From contig JADKHS010000004.1 in NCBI GenBank assembly GCA_016721605.1, positions 1 through 64,000 of the forward strand: a stretch of DNA of 64,000 nt, written 5' to 3'. The notes beneath the pieces were generated by a model. That model did no database searches and was not told the DNA's origin. It saw only the letters and a list, made by a program, of their open reading frames with translations. The translations under genes were made by a program, and so were the position numbers. This DNA is from Nitrosomonadales bacterium. GTDB taxonomy: Bacteria; Pseudomonadota; Gammaproteobacteria; Burkholderiales; Gallionellaceae. The stretch's first letter is position 1. Every line of letters begins with the position of its first letter. Shown one piece after another: positions 1 through 10,517 of this stretch.

Positions 1-2972
1 AACAAATTGCGCCGCTTCGCCGATGATTTCATCATTGAGGATTTTCGGGTAGCGCCCGGACAGTTCCCAAGTCTGAAAGAATGGCGTCCAGTCGATGTAG
101 GGGCTGATCTCTGCCAGCGAGTAGTCGCTTAGCGCCTGCACGCCAATGAAGCTGGGCTTGGGCGGGGTATAGCTGGCCCAATCTGTTTTCAGGCCATGCG
201 CGCGCGCGTCTGCCAGTTTGTAACGTGCACCTTGAGGTTTTTTGTTGGCATGCAGTTCGCGCGTCTTGGCATAGTCGGCCTTTATGCCAGCCACATAACT
301 GTCGTGCAAAGTGTCGCTCAACAGGTTGTTGCACACTCCCACCGCACGCGATGCGTCCGTCACATAAACGGTGACGCCGCTGGTGTAGTTGGGCTCAATT
401 TTCACCGCCGTATGCACGCGTGAAGTGGTCGCGCCGCCGATCAGCAGCGGGATGGTGAATCCTTGACGCTGCATTTCCTTGGCCACATACGCCATCTCTT
501 CCAGTGAGGGCGTAATCAATCCGGACAGGCCGATCATATCGGCGTTGTGCTCGCGCGCTGTGTCCAAAATTTTCTGGCACGGCACCATCACGCCCATGTT
601 GATCACTTCGAAATTGTTGCACTGCAGCACCACCGTGACGATGTTCTTGCCGATGTCATGCACATCACCCTTGACCGTGGCGATGACGATCTTGCCTTTG
701 GGTTTGTTGTCGCCTGAGCGTGCCTTTTCCGCTTCTATGAAGGGAACCAGATGCGCCACCGCCTGCTTCATTACACGCGCGGATTTCACCACTTGGGGCA
801 AAAACATTTTGCCCGCGCCGAACAGGTCGCCGACCACGTTCATGCCGGTCATCAGTGCGCCTTCGATCACCTCGACCGGGTAAGTCGCCTGTAACCGCGC
901 TTCCTCGGTATCTTCCACGACATAGGTGTTAATGCCACGCACCAGCGCGTGGGTTAAGCGCTCCTGCACCGTGCCCTTTCGCCATGCCAGATCTTCCACC
1001 TGACCTTGGCGCCGCCAGTCACATTTTCCGCCACCGCGACCAGCCGTTCGCCCGCATCGGGACGGCGGTTCAGCACGACGTCTTCCACCGCTTCGCGTAA
1101 ATCTTTGGGAATTTCATCATATACGCCGAGCTGACCGGCATTGACGATCCCCATATTCATGCCCGCTTGCACCGCGTGATAAAGAAACACCGTGTGGATA
1201 GCCTCGCGCATCGCGTCGTTGCCACGGAATGAAAACGATACATTGGACACGCCGCCGCTAATCTTTGCGTAAGGCAGATTTTTTCTGATCCAGCGCGTGG
1301 CCTCAATGAAGTCCACCGCGTAGTTGTTGTGCTCCTCTATGCCGGTGGCAATGGCGAAAATGTTCGGGTCGAAGATAATATCTTCCGGCGGGAAGCCGAC
1401 CTGGTTCACCAGAATGTCATAGCTGCGCTGGCAAATTTCGATTTTGCGCTGTTGCGTATCGGCCTGTCCCTGTTCGTCAAATGCCATCACGACTGCCGCT
1501 GCACCATAACGGCGTACCAGCTTGGCATATTTGATGAACTCGGCTTCGCCCTCTTCATGCTGATCGAGTTGACGATGGCCTTGCCTTGTACGCATTTCAG
1601 CCCAGCTTCGATCACCGACCACTTGGACGAATCTATCATCAGCGGCACGCGCGAAATATCCGGCTCCGAGGCGACCAGATTCAAAAATTTCACCATGGCG
1701 GCCTGCGAATCGAGCATGGCTTCGTCCATGTTTATGTCGATCACCTGTGCGCCATTTTCCACTTGCTGCCGCGCCACATTGACGGCGGTCGGGTAATCGC
1801 CGGCGAGGACGAGGCGGGCAAACATCTTGGAACCGGTAACGTTGGTGCGCTCCCCGACGTTCACAAACAAGGAATCATCGCCGATGTTGAATGGCTCCAG
1901 ACCGGATAACCGGCACTTTTTTTCCAGCTCTGGAATGCGGCGCGGAGGGAACATCTTTTAATGCCTCGGCAATCGCCTTGATGTGCGCTGGCGTGGTACC
2001 GCAGCAGCCGCCCGCGATGTTGAGGAAGCCGCTGGTGGCAAATTCCTTAACCAACATGGCGGTATGTTCCGGCGATTCGTCGTAGCCGGTTTCTGAGAGT
2101 GGATTGGGCAAACCGGCATTAGGATGGGCACTTACATAAGTGGTAGCGACGCGCGACAATTCCTCGACGTAAGGGCGCATCAGTTCCGCTCCCAGCGCGC
2201 AATTCAGGCCGATGGATAATGGCTTGGTATGTGACAGCGAATTCCAGAATGCTTCAGTCGTTTGGCCAGACAAGGTGCGCCCGGAAGCATCGGTGATGGT
2301 GCCCGAAATCATGATCGGAACGCGCACGTTATGGCGATCGAAATATTGCTCGATGGCGAACAACGCCGCCTTGGCGTTCAGCGTATCGAAAATGGTTTCC
2401 ACCATCAGCAGATCCGCTCCGCCATCCAGCAGGCCGCGTATGGCTTCGGTATAGCCTTCTACCAGCTGATCAAAATTGATGTTGCGGAAACCGGGGTCGT
2501 TTACGTCCGGTGAAATGGATGCGGTACGCGTCGTTGGTCCCAACACGCCCGCCACAAAGCGCGGCTTGTTCGGCACGCGTTTTTCGTATTCGTCGCACAC
2601 CTCACGCGCCAGCTTTGCCCCAGCCACGTTCAACTCATATACCAGATGCTCCATCTGGTAATCCGCCATCGATACGGAGTTGGCATTGAAAGTATTGGTC
2701 TCAAGGATATCCGCCCCCGCTTCCAGATATTCTGCATGGATGCCACGAATGATCTGCGGCTGCGTCAGCAACAGTAGATCATTATTACCCTTGAGGTCGA
2801 GCGGGTGGTCGGCGAAACTTTGGCGAGGCTCAGTATCGCCATCATGCGCGACTACGCCGCGATAGTGGTCCTCGGTCAGCTTGTATCGCTGAATCATCGT
2901 TCCCATCGCACCGTCCAGAATAAGGATGCGTTGTTCCAGCAAACGTTCAATAAGATGGGGTGTGCGGTTCAT
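1..2972 (-). CDS. metH: Cobalamin-dependent methionine synthase, C-terminus beyond the window, three frameshifts
   Basis: MetH moves a methyl group from methyltetrahydrofolate through cobalamin to homocysteine, making methionine in the cytoplasm. The start at 2972 gives the homocysteine-binding domain, with GLNCALGA and the zinc motif GGCCGTTPAH. The folate domain (VNVGERTNVTGS) follows, then the cobalamin cap and the B12-binding motif DVHDIGKN at about 643-668, whose His is the cobalt ligand. The start of the reactivation domain runs off position 1; by comparison with the roughly 1,200-residue family about a fifth is missing. The frame breaks near 1917-1923 (seven T on the plus strand), near 1555 and near 1002, each repaired by one added base. 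Domain order is otherwise complete. Either three sequencing errors or a recently broken gene; I favour errors because similar breaks occur in essential genes nearby. Confidence 0.93.
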
Positions 2973-4235
2973 AGTGTCAGAGACTTAAAAATGAGGCAAA
3001 TTTACCATGTCGCACAAGACGAATTTTCTAACAGCCAGTTGATAGCACGCCGTTTTGGTATTGCCGTCCAACTAGCTTATTTGTTTGTTTGGATAAAGTT
3101 TAACCGATCAAATTCTTTTGATTTGTTAAGAATCGTTAATTTGAAATGTATGCAAAACTTCGCCAAAGAACCCATAACTTAACAAGTTTTCTGGTGTAGG
3201 AAATAATTTGAACCACTGAGGATATTAACTTTGCGAAAAATTAAAAAGTGAACTGATGTTCATGCCAGAGTCAGCTTTGAATGATAAAAGGCACTTTTAG
3301 ATAAAAATGCATGTTCAGCACTTGATCGCCGTCCGAATTTGTCCATGAATTTTAACAGCCATCAACACTTTCTTAAAACTAAAACTTGATGATGGCACCA
3401 CCATCGGATATTCCTGACAGTTTTTATCGCGGAATCCGCTTTTCGGCTCGCCAGAGGTCTGGCTGAGGCCACTTTAACCCTTTTTGATAACAGGAAAGGT
3501 GATAAAATCATTAAGTTTGCCAGCGACATCACCGGCCGAAACACCACCCGTGCCGCTGCCGAGGTCGCGCTCAACTGAGAACAAGCCAGCAAAATACTGC
3601 AAACGCAATATAGTTAAACTGCGGTAACGACTTCGCATTCGGAGCAAGTGCCCACGTTACCGTCAGCTAAACAGCCATGCCCAAAGTATTAACAATAGGG
3701 AGACATTCAGGTTTAACCAAACTACCGGTCGCGCTGAACGCGGCCAGAGCGGGGGGGGAGTTATTCGCGAACGGGTCAAATCAAGGAATATATTGTTACT
3801 GCCTTCCCCCCGTAATCACGGCAATGACCCAAGCGGCAGGGCCGCCTGGAAATCCGCGGCCAATACGTCTGGTCGAGGAAACACCCGAAAACAGGGCGGA
3901 TGCGGCGCATCCACCTTTTGACCAACACAATGCTCGCTGGCCCTCGCCGCGCTCCCCGAAATAGGCGGCGCTCGCCGGCCCCGGCAATCCCCAAAGGGTT
4001 GAGCTGGGAGCAGGCTGCCGCATAGCCGCGGTGATAGCGCCGCGGGGTGGGAGAGCGCGGAAGCCGCGAAGCAGCAGAGGGCGGGCACTTACCTTGTGAC
4101 ACCGTCCGAACTCGTTAAGTCGGCTGTTGCACTTTAATCGTATGTAACGTATTTATTCGTTAATCCGATCTATGCTAAACAGTTTAGGGGTCGATAGCAT
4201 GACGCAGACTTCATGATTAAAGTAGCGCAGGAATA
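2973..4235. other. Long gap between metH and dgt without an intact gene
   Basis: This 1.26-kb stretch holds no ORF that I can support. AT-rich DNA at 2973-3360 probably contains the metH promoter. At about 3420-3580 there is a decayed PAS-domain fragment, listed separately. From about 3740 to 4100 the sequence turns markedly GC-rich and contains a run of seven G near 3752-3758 and the dyad CCGCGG-8-CCGCGG near 4023-4042. Open frames exist there on both strands but they have the arginine, proline and alanine-rich look of GC-rich noise, and I recognise none. A 15-base sequence at 4119-4133 recurs inverted at 18138-18152. Confidence 0.6.
3420..3592 (+). pseudogene. Decayed PAS-domain fragment, probably from a chemoreceptor or sensor
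   Basis: Reading the plus strand gives DNRKGDKIIKFASDIT just before an in-frame stop, which matches the end of PAS domains in methyl-accepting chemotaxis proteins and sensor kinases (typically a D.GK..KVVKFA.DIT pattern). Just upstream VWL and EAT occur in different frames, as expected if the conserved V-W-L-E-A-T-Y-N-P strand has been broken by small indels. Further upstream FYRGIRF is reminiscent of the helix before it. Nothing continues on either side, and no ribosome-binding site or start is present. I read this as a relic; it could also be a chance resemblance, since only about 50 codons are involved. Confidence 0.4.
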
Positions 4236-5357
4236 TCATCCTTCTTCAACGGCAAACAACCTTCGGTGTTCTTTGATGGCGTAGCGATCAGTCATACCGG
4301 CGATGTAATCGGACACGGTGCGGGCACGGTCGGTTTGCGCCTGCTGCTGAAACTGTGGAGGTAGCAGGCGGTTATCCTCCATGAAGACATGAAATAGGTC
4401 GCTGATGATGCGGCGCGCCTTTGCGCTCATGCGCATGACTCGGTAATGACGGTATAAATGCGTATGCAGGAAGGCTTTAAGTTCGCGCTGCTGCTCATGG
4501 ATCTCGGCGCTGAACGCGGCCAACGGCGAGGCGGCACGGACTTCGGCGATATCACGCACAGCATGAGTCCGAATATTTTTTTCAGTTTCATGGATTAAAT
4601 CTGTTGCAAGTGTATTGATCATGCGCCGTATCGTTTCGTGAATCAGGCGGCGCTCGGCCAGGCCGGGGTAGGCTAGTCGCACAGTATCGAGATGATCGAC
4701 AAACAAGCGCACCGAGGAAAACTGCTCCAGCGTGATTAACCCGGAACGCAGCCCATCATCCACATCATGGTTGTTGTAGGCGATCTCATCGGCCAAATTG
4801 GCGATCTGGGCTTCCAGCGAAGGACGTTGCTGCTTAAGGAAACGCTCGCCCACTGCCCCCAGTTTGGCGGCATTTACCGGCGAGCAATGTTTGAGAATAC
4901 CTTCGCGCGTTTCGAAGCACAGATTGAGTCCATCAAAAGCGGCATAATGGTCTTCGAGTACGTCCACTACGCGCAGCGATTGCAGGTTGTGCTCGAAGCC
5001 ACCGTAATCCTTCATGCAGGCATTGAGCGCGTCCTGCCCGGCATGGCCGAATGGCGTGTGGCCGAGATCGTGGGCGAGCGATATAGCTTCCACCAGGTCT
5101 TCATTTAATTTCAGATACCGCGCGATGGAGCGGGCAATTTGTGCTACTTCCATGCTGTGCGTCAACCGGGTGCGAAATAGATCACCTTCATGGTTAACAA
5201 ATACCTGAGTCTTGTATTCCAGGCGGCGGAAGGCGGTGGAATGGATGATGCGATCACGATCACGTTGAAATTCGCTGCGTCCAAAAGGCGCTTCTTCGCG
5301 CTTAATTCTGCCGCGTGTATTGCCTTCTGTTACCGCATAAGGTGCAAGTTCAGCCAT
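4236..5357 (-). CDS. dgt: dGTPase-like HD-domain triphosphohydrolase
   Basis: This cytoplasmic enzyme belongs to the dGTP triphosphohydrolase family, which cleaves dNTPs to nucleoside and tripolyphosphate. The HD-domain metal ligands are visible: an early His in RTRLTHSMEVAQ and the His-Asp pair in AHDLGHTPFGHAG. The N-terminal R-x-E-F-x-R-D-R-D-R-I-I-H-S motif and FRRLEYKTQVF are typical. I place the start at the ATG at 5357 (MAELAPYAV), which overlaps the end of aroB; a longer in-frame start at 5411 would lie entirely inside aroB. The length of 373 residues fits the shorter dGTPase-like subfamily better than the E. coli enzyme. It is probably cotranscribed with aroB and aroK. Confidence 0.93.
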   Translation of the reverse strand: MAELAPYAVTEGNTRGRIKREEAPFGRSEFQRDRDRIIHSTAFRRLEYKTQVFVNHEGDLFRTRLTHSMEVAQIARSIARYLKLNEDLVEAISLAHDLGHTPFGHAGQDALNACMKDYGGFEHNLQSLRVVDVLEDHYAAFDGLNLCFETREGILKHCSPVNAAKLGAVGERFLKQQRPSLEAQIANLADEIAYNNHDVDDGLRSGLITLEQFSSVRLFVDHLDTVRLAYPGLAERRLIHETIRRMINTLATDLIHETEKNIRTHAVRDIAEVRAASPLAAFSAEIHEQQRELKAFLHTHLYRHYRVMRMSAKARRIISDLFHVFMEDNRLLPPQFQQQAQTDRARTVSDYIAGMTDRYAIKEHRRLFAVEEG

Positions 5358-6436
5358 GCGCGCTGTTCGCCACCAAGGTTTGCCGCAATAAGTCCGGCTC
5401 CACATCCCCACTTATCACCGCACAACCTATGTTTTTAAGCAGCACGAAACGGATTTTGCCGCCAACCACTTTCTTGTCCAGGCCCATCAACTGTAGGTAT
5501 TTCTCCATTCCCAGAGCGGGCGCGACAACTGGTAGGCCAGCGCGTTCAAACAAGCTACGGATGCGATCTACATCCCCCTTACTTAGCCAACCTAGGCGAC
5601 ACGATAGGTCTGCGGCCATAATGGTACCTGCAGCGACTGCTTCGCCATGCAGCCATGCGCCATAACCCATACCTGTTTCGATAGCGTGACCGAAGGTGTG
5701 GCCGAGATTAAGCAGGGCGCGTTCTCCACTTTCACGCTCGTCTGCGGCAACCACTTCGGCTTTATTTTGGCAGCTGCGCGTGATGGCATATTGCAGCGCA
5801 TCCGCATCACGCGCCAATAATTTTTCCATGTTCTGTTCCAGCCACTCGAAGAAAGATAGATCGCGGATCAGTCCATATTTTATGACTTCCGCAATGCCCG
5901 CGCGTAACTCCTGATCCTTTAATGTATTCAATGTGGTGATGTCGGCAAGCACAACTTGCGGCTGGTAAAACGCACCTATCATATTCTTACCCAATGGGTG
6001 ATTGATGCCGGTTTTTCCACCGACAGATGAATCCACCTGTGCCAGCAGAGTGGTAGGAATCTGAATGAAAGGAACGCCGCGCAAATAGGTTGCGGCAGCA
6101 TAACCCGTCATGTCGCCTATCACCCCCCCCCAAGGCGATCAATGGTGTGTTGCGTTCGCACCGATGGGAGAGCAGTGCGTCGTAAATTATCCCTAGCGTA
6201 TCTGCATTTTTGTATTGTTCACCATCCGGCAAGATGATGGGTATCATATCCACGCCACGAGCTTGCAGCATGGCGCGCAATGGTTCCAGATACAATGGTG
6301 CCACTGTAGTGTTGGTCACCACAGCCGCTCTTCTGTGGGGCAAGTGTGGCAATAGTAATTCTGCACATCCTAGTAAATCACTGCCTATATAAATAGGATA
6401 GCTACGCTCTGCCAGTCCAACGGTTAAGGTTTGCAT
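5350..6436 (-). CDS. aroB: 3-dehydroquinate synthase, one frameshift in a nine-base homopolymer
   Basis: AroB converts DAHP to 3-dehydroquinate, the second step of the shikimate pathway. The N-terminal part (MQTLTVGLAERSYPIYIG) carries the NAD-binding strand, and the segment after the break contains YLRGVPFIQIPTTLLAQVD, SSVGGKTGIN, the zinc-ligand region NLGHTFGHAIE and HGEAVAAG. The break is at 6123-6131, nine C on the plus strand. Ten are needed to read the conserved L-G-G-G-V-I-G-D. This is almost certainly a miscalled homopolymer: the flanking protein is intact and the gene is normally essential for aromatic amino acids. It sits between aroK (150-bp gap) and dgt (8-bp overlap). Confidence 0.94.
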
Positions 6437-6586
6437 AAGTTTTGAGAGTTTTTAGTGAAGATTGCATAATGAATGGTGGCAGCGCTATCACACTGCGAAT
6501 ATATTGATGACGCAGGTTAGGATAGTTAGCTGTAATCACACAGCAATGGCCGTTGCTATTATTGAGTTGAGAAATTCCAATGATTG

Positions 6587-7147
6587 TTACGACTTAATTT
6601 CCGAAAACCGATTTAGTTCCTGCTGTAAATGCAAAACTAGATTTTGAGCGCTTTGTTTGCCGGTCGGCATAACCAAATTGGCCACTTGTGTATATAAAGG
6701 GTCACGCTGCTCATACATGCTTTTCAATCTGGTATATGGATCGGCTGTCTGCAATAACGGACGATTGCGATCATGGCGAGTTCGTTGCCAGAGGTCATGA
6801 ATTGTGCTTTTCAGGTATACCACTATGCCATTGCAGCACAATGCAACGCGGCTTTGCTCATTCAATACTGTGCCGCCCCCAGTTGCTAAAACGATATTGT
6901 CGAGTAGTACCAAGTCGTGAATTACGCTTGCTTCGCGCTGACGAAAACCAGCTTCTCCCTCAACATCAAAGATGTGCGGGATAGTTACACCAGTACGCTG
7001 CTGAATTTCTTCATCACTATCAATAAAAATTTTTCCTAGCGCTTGGGCGAGCAGTTTTCCTACGGTAGTCTTTCCAGCTCCCATCATTCCCACAAGGAAG
7101 ATGTTGCCGGAAAGACGCTTGGGTTGCACTGTATTAATATGATGCAT
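6587..7147 (-). CDS. aroK: Shikimate kinase
   Basis: Shikimate kinase phosphorylates shikimate at the 3-position using ATP. The P-loop GMMGAGKTTVGKLLA lies near the N-terminus, followed by the shikimate-binding DSDEEI, the R-x-x-E motif FRQREASVI, the Walker B-like ATGGGTVL and the lid region RTRHDRNRPLL. I use the ATG at 7147 (MHHINTVQ). An in-frame TTG start at 7192 exists but lies inside the terminator hairpin and is unlikely. The resulting 186 residues match the family. The gene precedes aroB with a 150-bp gap. Confidence 0.94.
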   Translation of the reverse strand: MHHINTVQPKRLSGNIFLVGMMGAGKTTVGKLLAQALGKIFIDSDEEIQQRTGVTIPHIFDVEGEAGFRQREASVIHDLVLLDNIVLATGGGTVLNEQSRVALCCNGIVVYLKSTIHDLWQRTRHDRNRPLLQTADPYTRLKSMYEQRDPLYTQVANLVMPTGKQSAQNLVLHLQQELNRFSEIKS

Positions 7148-7190
7148 GATTGGATTGTAGCCGAAAATTATCTTATCCACTGTTTTCTGC

Positions 7191-7227
7191 AATTTAAAAA
7201 GCCCGGCTATGCCGGGCTTTTTAAATT
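7191..7227. terminator. Perfect 17-bp-stem terminator between aroK and pilQ
   Basis: Positions 7191-7207 and 7211-7227 are exact reverse complements separated by a three-base TAT loop. The GC core GCCCGGC is flanked by A5 on one side and T5 on the other, so it can act as an intrinsic terminator in either direction. It lies just after the pilQ stop (minus strand) and ahead of the aroK start. It should end the pil transcript and separate it from aroK-aroB-dgt. Confidence 0.9.
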
Positions 7228-7240
7228 GATACCCTATTAC

Positions 7241-9356
7241 TTAACGCAGATTCAAGCTGTCACTCAAAATTTTGGGGGAAATAAACACTAACAGCTCCCT
7301 TTTGTTATTAGTATCAGTTTGATTTTTAAAGAGCCATCCAAGAATAGGGATATCACCTAGCAGTGGTACCTTAGGGGTCGTCCTTAGTTCGTCTTGAGTA
7401 TAAACTCCGCCAATGACGACAGTTCCCCCATTGTCAATCAATACTTGTGTACTGATTTTTTTAGTATTAATGCTAGGCACCCCTCCCGTCGTTGTGTTGA
7501 TTATCTCGCCCACAGAATCCTGAGTCACTTCTACTTTCATGTTGATATTATCATCTGGCGTGATTTGAGGAGTCACGGTCAGGCTTAAAATTGCTTTCTT
7601 AAATAATACATTTGTCCCTTGCAAGCTGACTGTCTGATAGGGTATTTGCACACCTTGTTCAATAATCGCCTCAATTCCATTGGCGGTCACCACACGAGGA
7701 CTAGCAATGTTTTTAGCTATCCCATTTAATTGAGATGCCTGTAACTCCAACCCTAATATTTTGGTCGCCGATGAGTTGAATAACATTGCTGTTACCACAC
7801 CAGTTCCGATCAATCCCGGAGTTCCTGGCAAGTTAACCTGTCCACCGCCAGCACTACCACCTATAGAACCACGACCTCCACCCACAGAAAACCCACCTCC
7901 AGGCGGAGGGGGAACCCGTATAACTTAATCTTCCACCCAAAGTTCGAGTAAATGTATCGCTTGCCTCAACAAAACGTGCTTCAATCATCACTTGGCGCAC
8001 CGCTACGTCAACTTGCTTGATCAGCTTGCGCGCTTCCTCCAGGCGTGATGGCGTATCTTGAACAAATACAGTATTGGTACGTGCATCTACTACTGCACTC
8101 CCGCGTTTTGATAGCATGCGCTGAGTGGGACTCTGCAGCAAAGGGACAATTTCCGCACCTTTTGAATAAGCAAGCTGGAAACTTTCCGTGTGAAGAGCCT
8201 CAAGATCGAAGATTTCTTGATTTGCTGCTAAATTAAGTTTTTCCTTGGCCGCTAATTCTTCTCGCGGGGCAACCTGGATCACGTTACCGTTTTTGCGCAT
8301 ATCCAAGCCGCGTGAATCAAGAATGATTTGTAGTGCTTGATCCCATGGTACATCCTTAAGGCGTAAAGTCAGATTGCCGCTCACGGAATCGCTGATTACC
8401 ATGTTCAGATTGGTAAAGTCGGCAATAACGTTCAACGCTTCCCGCACTGCAATATTTTGGAAGCTCAATGTCAGTTTTTCGCCTGCATAACCTATCTGTC
8501 TACTTTTCAATAGTTTATTTGGGTTATCTGCTACTGCTTTTATTTCCACGATAAACTTGTTATCGGTCTGGTAGGCGACGTGCTCCCACAAACCCTTGGG
8601 TTCGATGACCATGCGTACATGGTCCCCCTGCATGAATGTATCGATACCTTGTATTGGTGTGCCGAAATCCACCACATCAAGTTTGCGTTGCAAGTTGCGT
8701 GGTAAACCGGTATTCATGAAGTCTACAATCAGACTTTTGCCTTGTTGCTTAACGCCGATACCCACACCAGGATCCGATAAGTCTATCTGGATGCGTCCCT
8801 CACCATTCACGCCACGGTGAAAAACAACATCACGCAGGCTGAATTTTTGGGCGCTTGACTTTGCCTCAGAAAATCGGGCAGAGGCTACTGTTCCTGATGC
8901 CGTAGGAATTTTGCCATGCAGGGTAATCAGCAGGTTAGCGCCTTGTGTATGGGCGTCATAAACCAATGTTTGACTAAGGTTAACCACTAAGCGGGTGCGA
9001 TTGCCTGATTGCACGATATTGGTGCCTCGCAATTCACCTATGTCAAACTTCTGCGTCGATTTGCCCAGCCCATTTGTTGTATTGGGGAAATCAAATACTA
9101 TGCGTGCCGGATTGCTGATAGAAAAATTCAAAGGCGGATTGGCAAGTGTATTCTTCAAGCCCAACTTGAGCACTAGTTTACCACCCGGTGCGGCACTGAC
9201 GCTAAGCGACTGTATGCTATTTCCTGCGCCAGAATTTTGTGTACTAGCATTTTGCGCAGTAGTATTGCTCTGGGCTTGGGCAGTTAATGCACAAACCGTA
9301 AATACCGCGATAACAAGCAAAGCAAGGTTATTGACTGCGTTTTTATAATGGCTCAT
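7241..9356 (-). CDS. pilQ: Type IV pilus secretin PilQ, one frameshift
   Basis: PilQ is the outer-membrane secretin through which type IV pili pass. A signal peptide (LALLVIAVFTVCALTAQAQ) is followed by AMIN domains (LVLKLGLKNTL; a second near residue 150), an STN/secretin-N region (ALNVIADFTNLNMVISD, DVPWDQALQIILDSRGL) and the secretin core, ending with the conserved VPLLGDIPILGWLFK and a C-terminal RELLVFISPKI. The break is at about 7906-7912 in a short C run of the coding strand, within the glycine/proline-rich linker GFPPPPGGGFSVGGGRG; one extra C restores the frame. With it restored the length is about 705 residues, normal for betaproteobacterial PilQ. It is the last gene of pilMNOPQ. 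Confidence 0.95.
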
Positions 9357-9373
9357 GTTCCAATCCTAATCAT

Positions 9374-9886
9374 TCATTCCATCATTGGCAAGCTGCTTAT
9401 GCGTTCCGCCCATTCTCCAGCACTATCTTGCACGACTTCCTTGATTTTTACTTCGGTTTCTGTCACTGAAATAATTTGACCAAAATTTGATCCTAGGTAG
9501 TTACCTGCTTTGACACGGTGGAGCTTGCCATCCGATGAGCGAACGATAGCATGACCAACTTTAGCCTTGTGAAGAAAACCTACCATCCTTAAACTTTCTA
9601 ATGGCGATTCTTCCAGTGCTTCTCGGCGTCGTTTCATATTCGGCTGATTGAGGCTGGGGCGGTCACCATTTTTCGCTTCGGGCTTGCGTGGCTTGAATGG
9701 ATCCGGCAAGCCAGTAGGGTTATCATAAACGAAAGGCTCATAAGGTTTAATCTCAGGGGGAGGATCTACCTTGCCACGCATACCAGCTCCAGTGTTTTTG
9801 ACAAAATCGCGTAAGTCCTGGAACTCCTCGCCAGCACAGGCAGTCATTAGTAGGGATGTAAATATTAACAAACAAGCTGGTCTCAT
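9374..9886 (-). CDS. pilP: Type IV pilus lipoprotein PilP
   Basis: PilP is the inner-membrane-anchored lipoprotein that links the PilN-PilO pair to the PilQ secretin. The signal sequence ends in the lipobox LMTAC, so lipidation at Cys17 is expected. An unstructured proline and lysine-rich region (PFVYDNPTGLPDPFKPRKPE) leads into the C-terminal beta domain with ESLRMVGFLH, HAIVRSSDGKLHRVKAGNYLG and the end of the fold. Length 170 residues is typical. It overlaps pilO by four bases and is followed by pilQ after 17 bp. Confidence 0.94.
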   Translation of the reverse strand: MRPACLLIFTSLLMTACAGEEFQDLRDFVKNTGAGMRGKVDPPPEIKPYEPFVYDNPTGLPDPFKPRKPEAKNGDRPSLNQPNMKRRREALEESPLESLRMVGFLHKAKVGHAIVRSSDGKLHRVKAGNYLGSNFGQIISVTETEVKIKEVVQDSAGEWAERISSLPMME

Positions 9887-10509
9887 TTGTTTACTCCAGC
9901 TACCTTGGATGATTGTTTCTGGGCAGTTAGTTCGTCCTCATCTAAATAGCGATATGTTTTAGCCGTAGCATCCATAGTCAGTTGCCCTCCCGTTGGATTA
10001 ATGCTAATTTCGCTTAACGAAACAATGCGCGGTAATTGGGCAATATCGCTAGCAAATTTACCAATATCATCGTAGTTACCCGTTACTTTAATGGTAATTG
10101 CCTGCTCAGCGAACACGCCTGTAATAATCTCGGCACCAGGTTTAAACAATTCAAATTGTAGGCCACGACTCAAGCCAGCCTGATTAATATCAGTCAGTAA
10201 TGCATCCATCTCTGACTTGCTGGGTAATTGTTTCAGTAGCGCATCAAATGATTGCTTAGCCTCCGTAAGCTTTTTATTGATAACGTCTACATTGATGGCT
10301 ATTGCCTTTTTAGCCTTGAAATCTGTTTTTAATGTAACCTCAATTTGCTTGGCTGTGTTTAATGCTTCCCAACGATCTTTCCAATCAAATACGGCACCAG
10401 AAAGTAAAATGATTACGAATATTGCCACAAATGCGCTGAGTTTCACCAACAAAGACCAACCACCGGGATCTTTGGGGTTAATATTTTGTAGTTCGTTTAG
10501 TAGTCTCAT
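9883..10509 (-). CDS. pilO: Type IV pilus inner-membrane protein PilO
   Basis: PilO pairs with PilN in the periplasm to form the pilus alignment subcomplex. It has a short cytoplasmic N-terminus (MRLLNELQNINPKDPGGW), one transmembrane helix at about residues 25-43 (LSAFVAIFVIILLSGAVF), a coiled-coil stretch and a ferredoxin-like periplasmic domain with the GNYDDIGKFASDIAQLPRIV motif that is well conserved in PilO. The 208-residue length is normal. It is embedded in pilMNOPQ, eight bases after pilN. Confidence 0.94.
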   Translation of the reverse strand: MRLLNELQNINPKDPGGWSLLVKLSAFVAIFVIILLSGAVFDWKDRWEALNTAKQIEVTLKTDFKAKKAIAINVDVINKKLTEAKQSFDALLKQLPSKSEMDALLTDINQAGLSRGLQFELFKPGAEIITGVFAEQAITIKVTGNYDDIGKFASDIAQLPRIVSLSEISINPTGGQLTMDATAKTYRYLDEDELTAQKQSSKVAGVNK

Positions 10510-10517
10510 GGTTCCAC

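Noticed and set aside
3776..4102. Minus-strand ORF of 108 codons in the GC-rich patch
   Set aside because: Overlapping open frames on both strands and an R/P/A-rich composition are typical of GC-rich noncoding DNA; no recognisable domain or ribosome-binding site.
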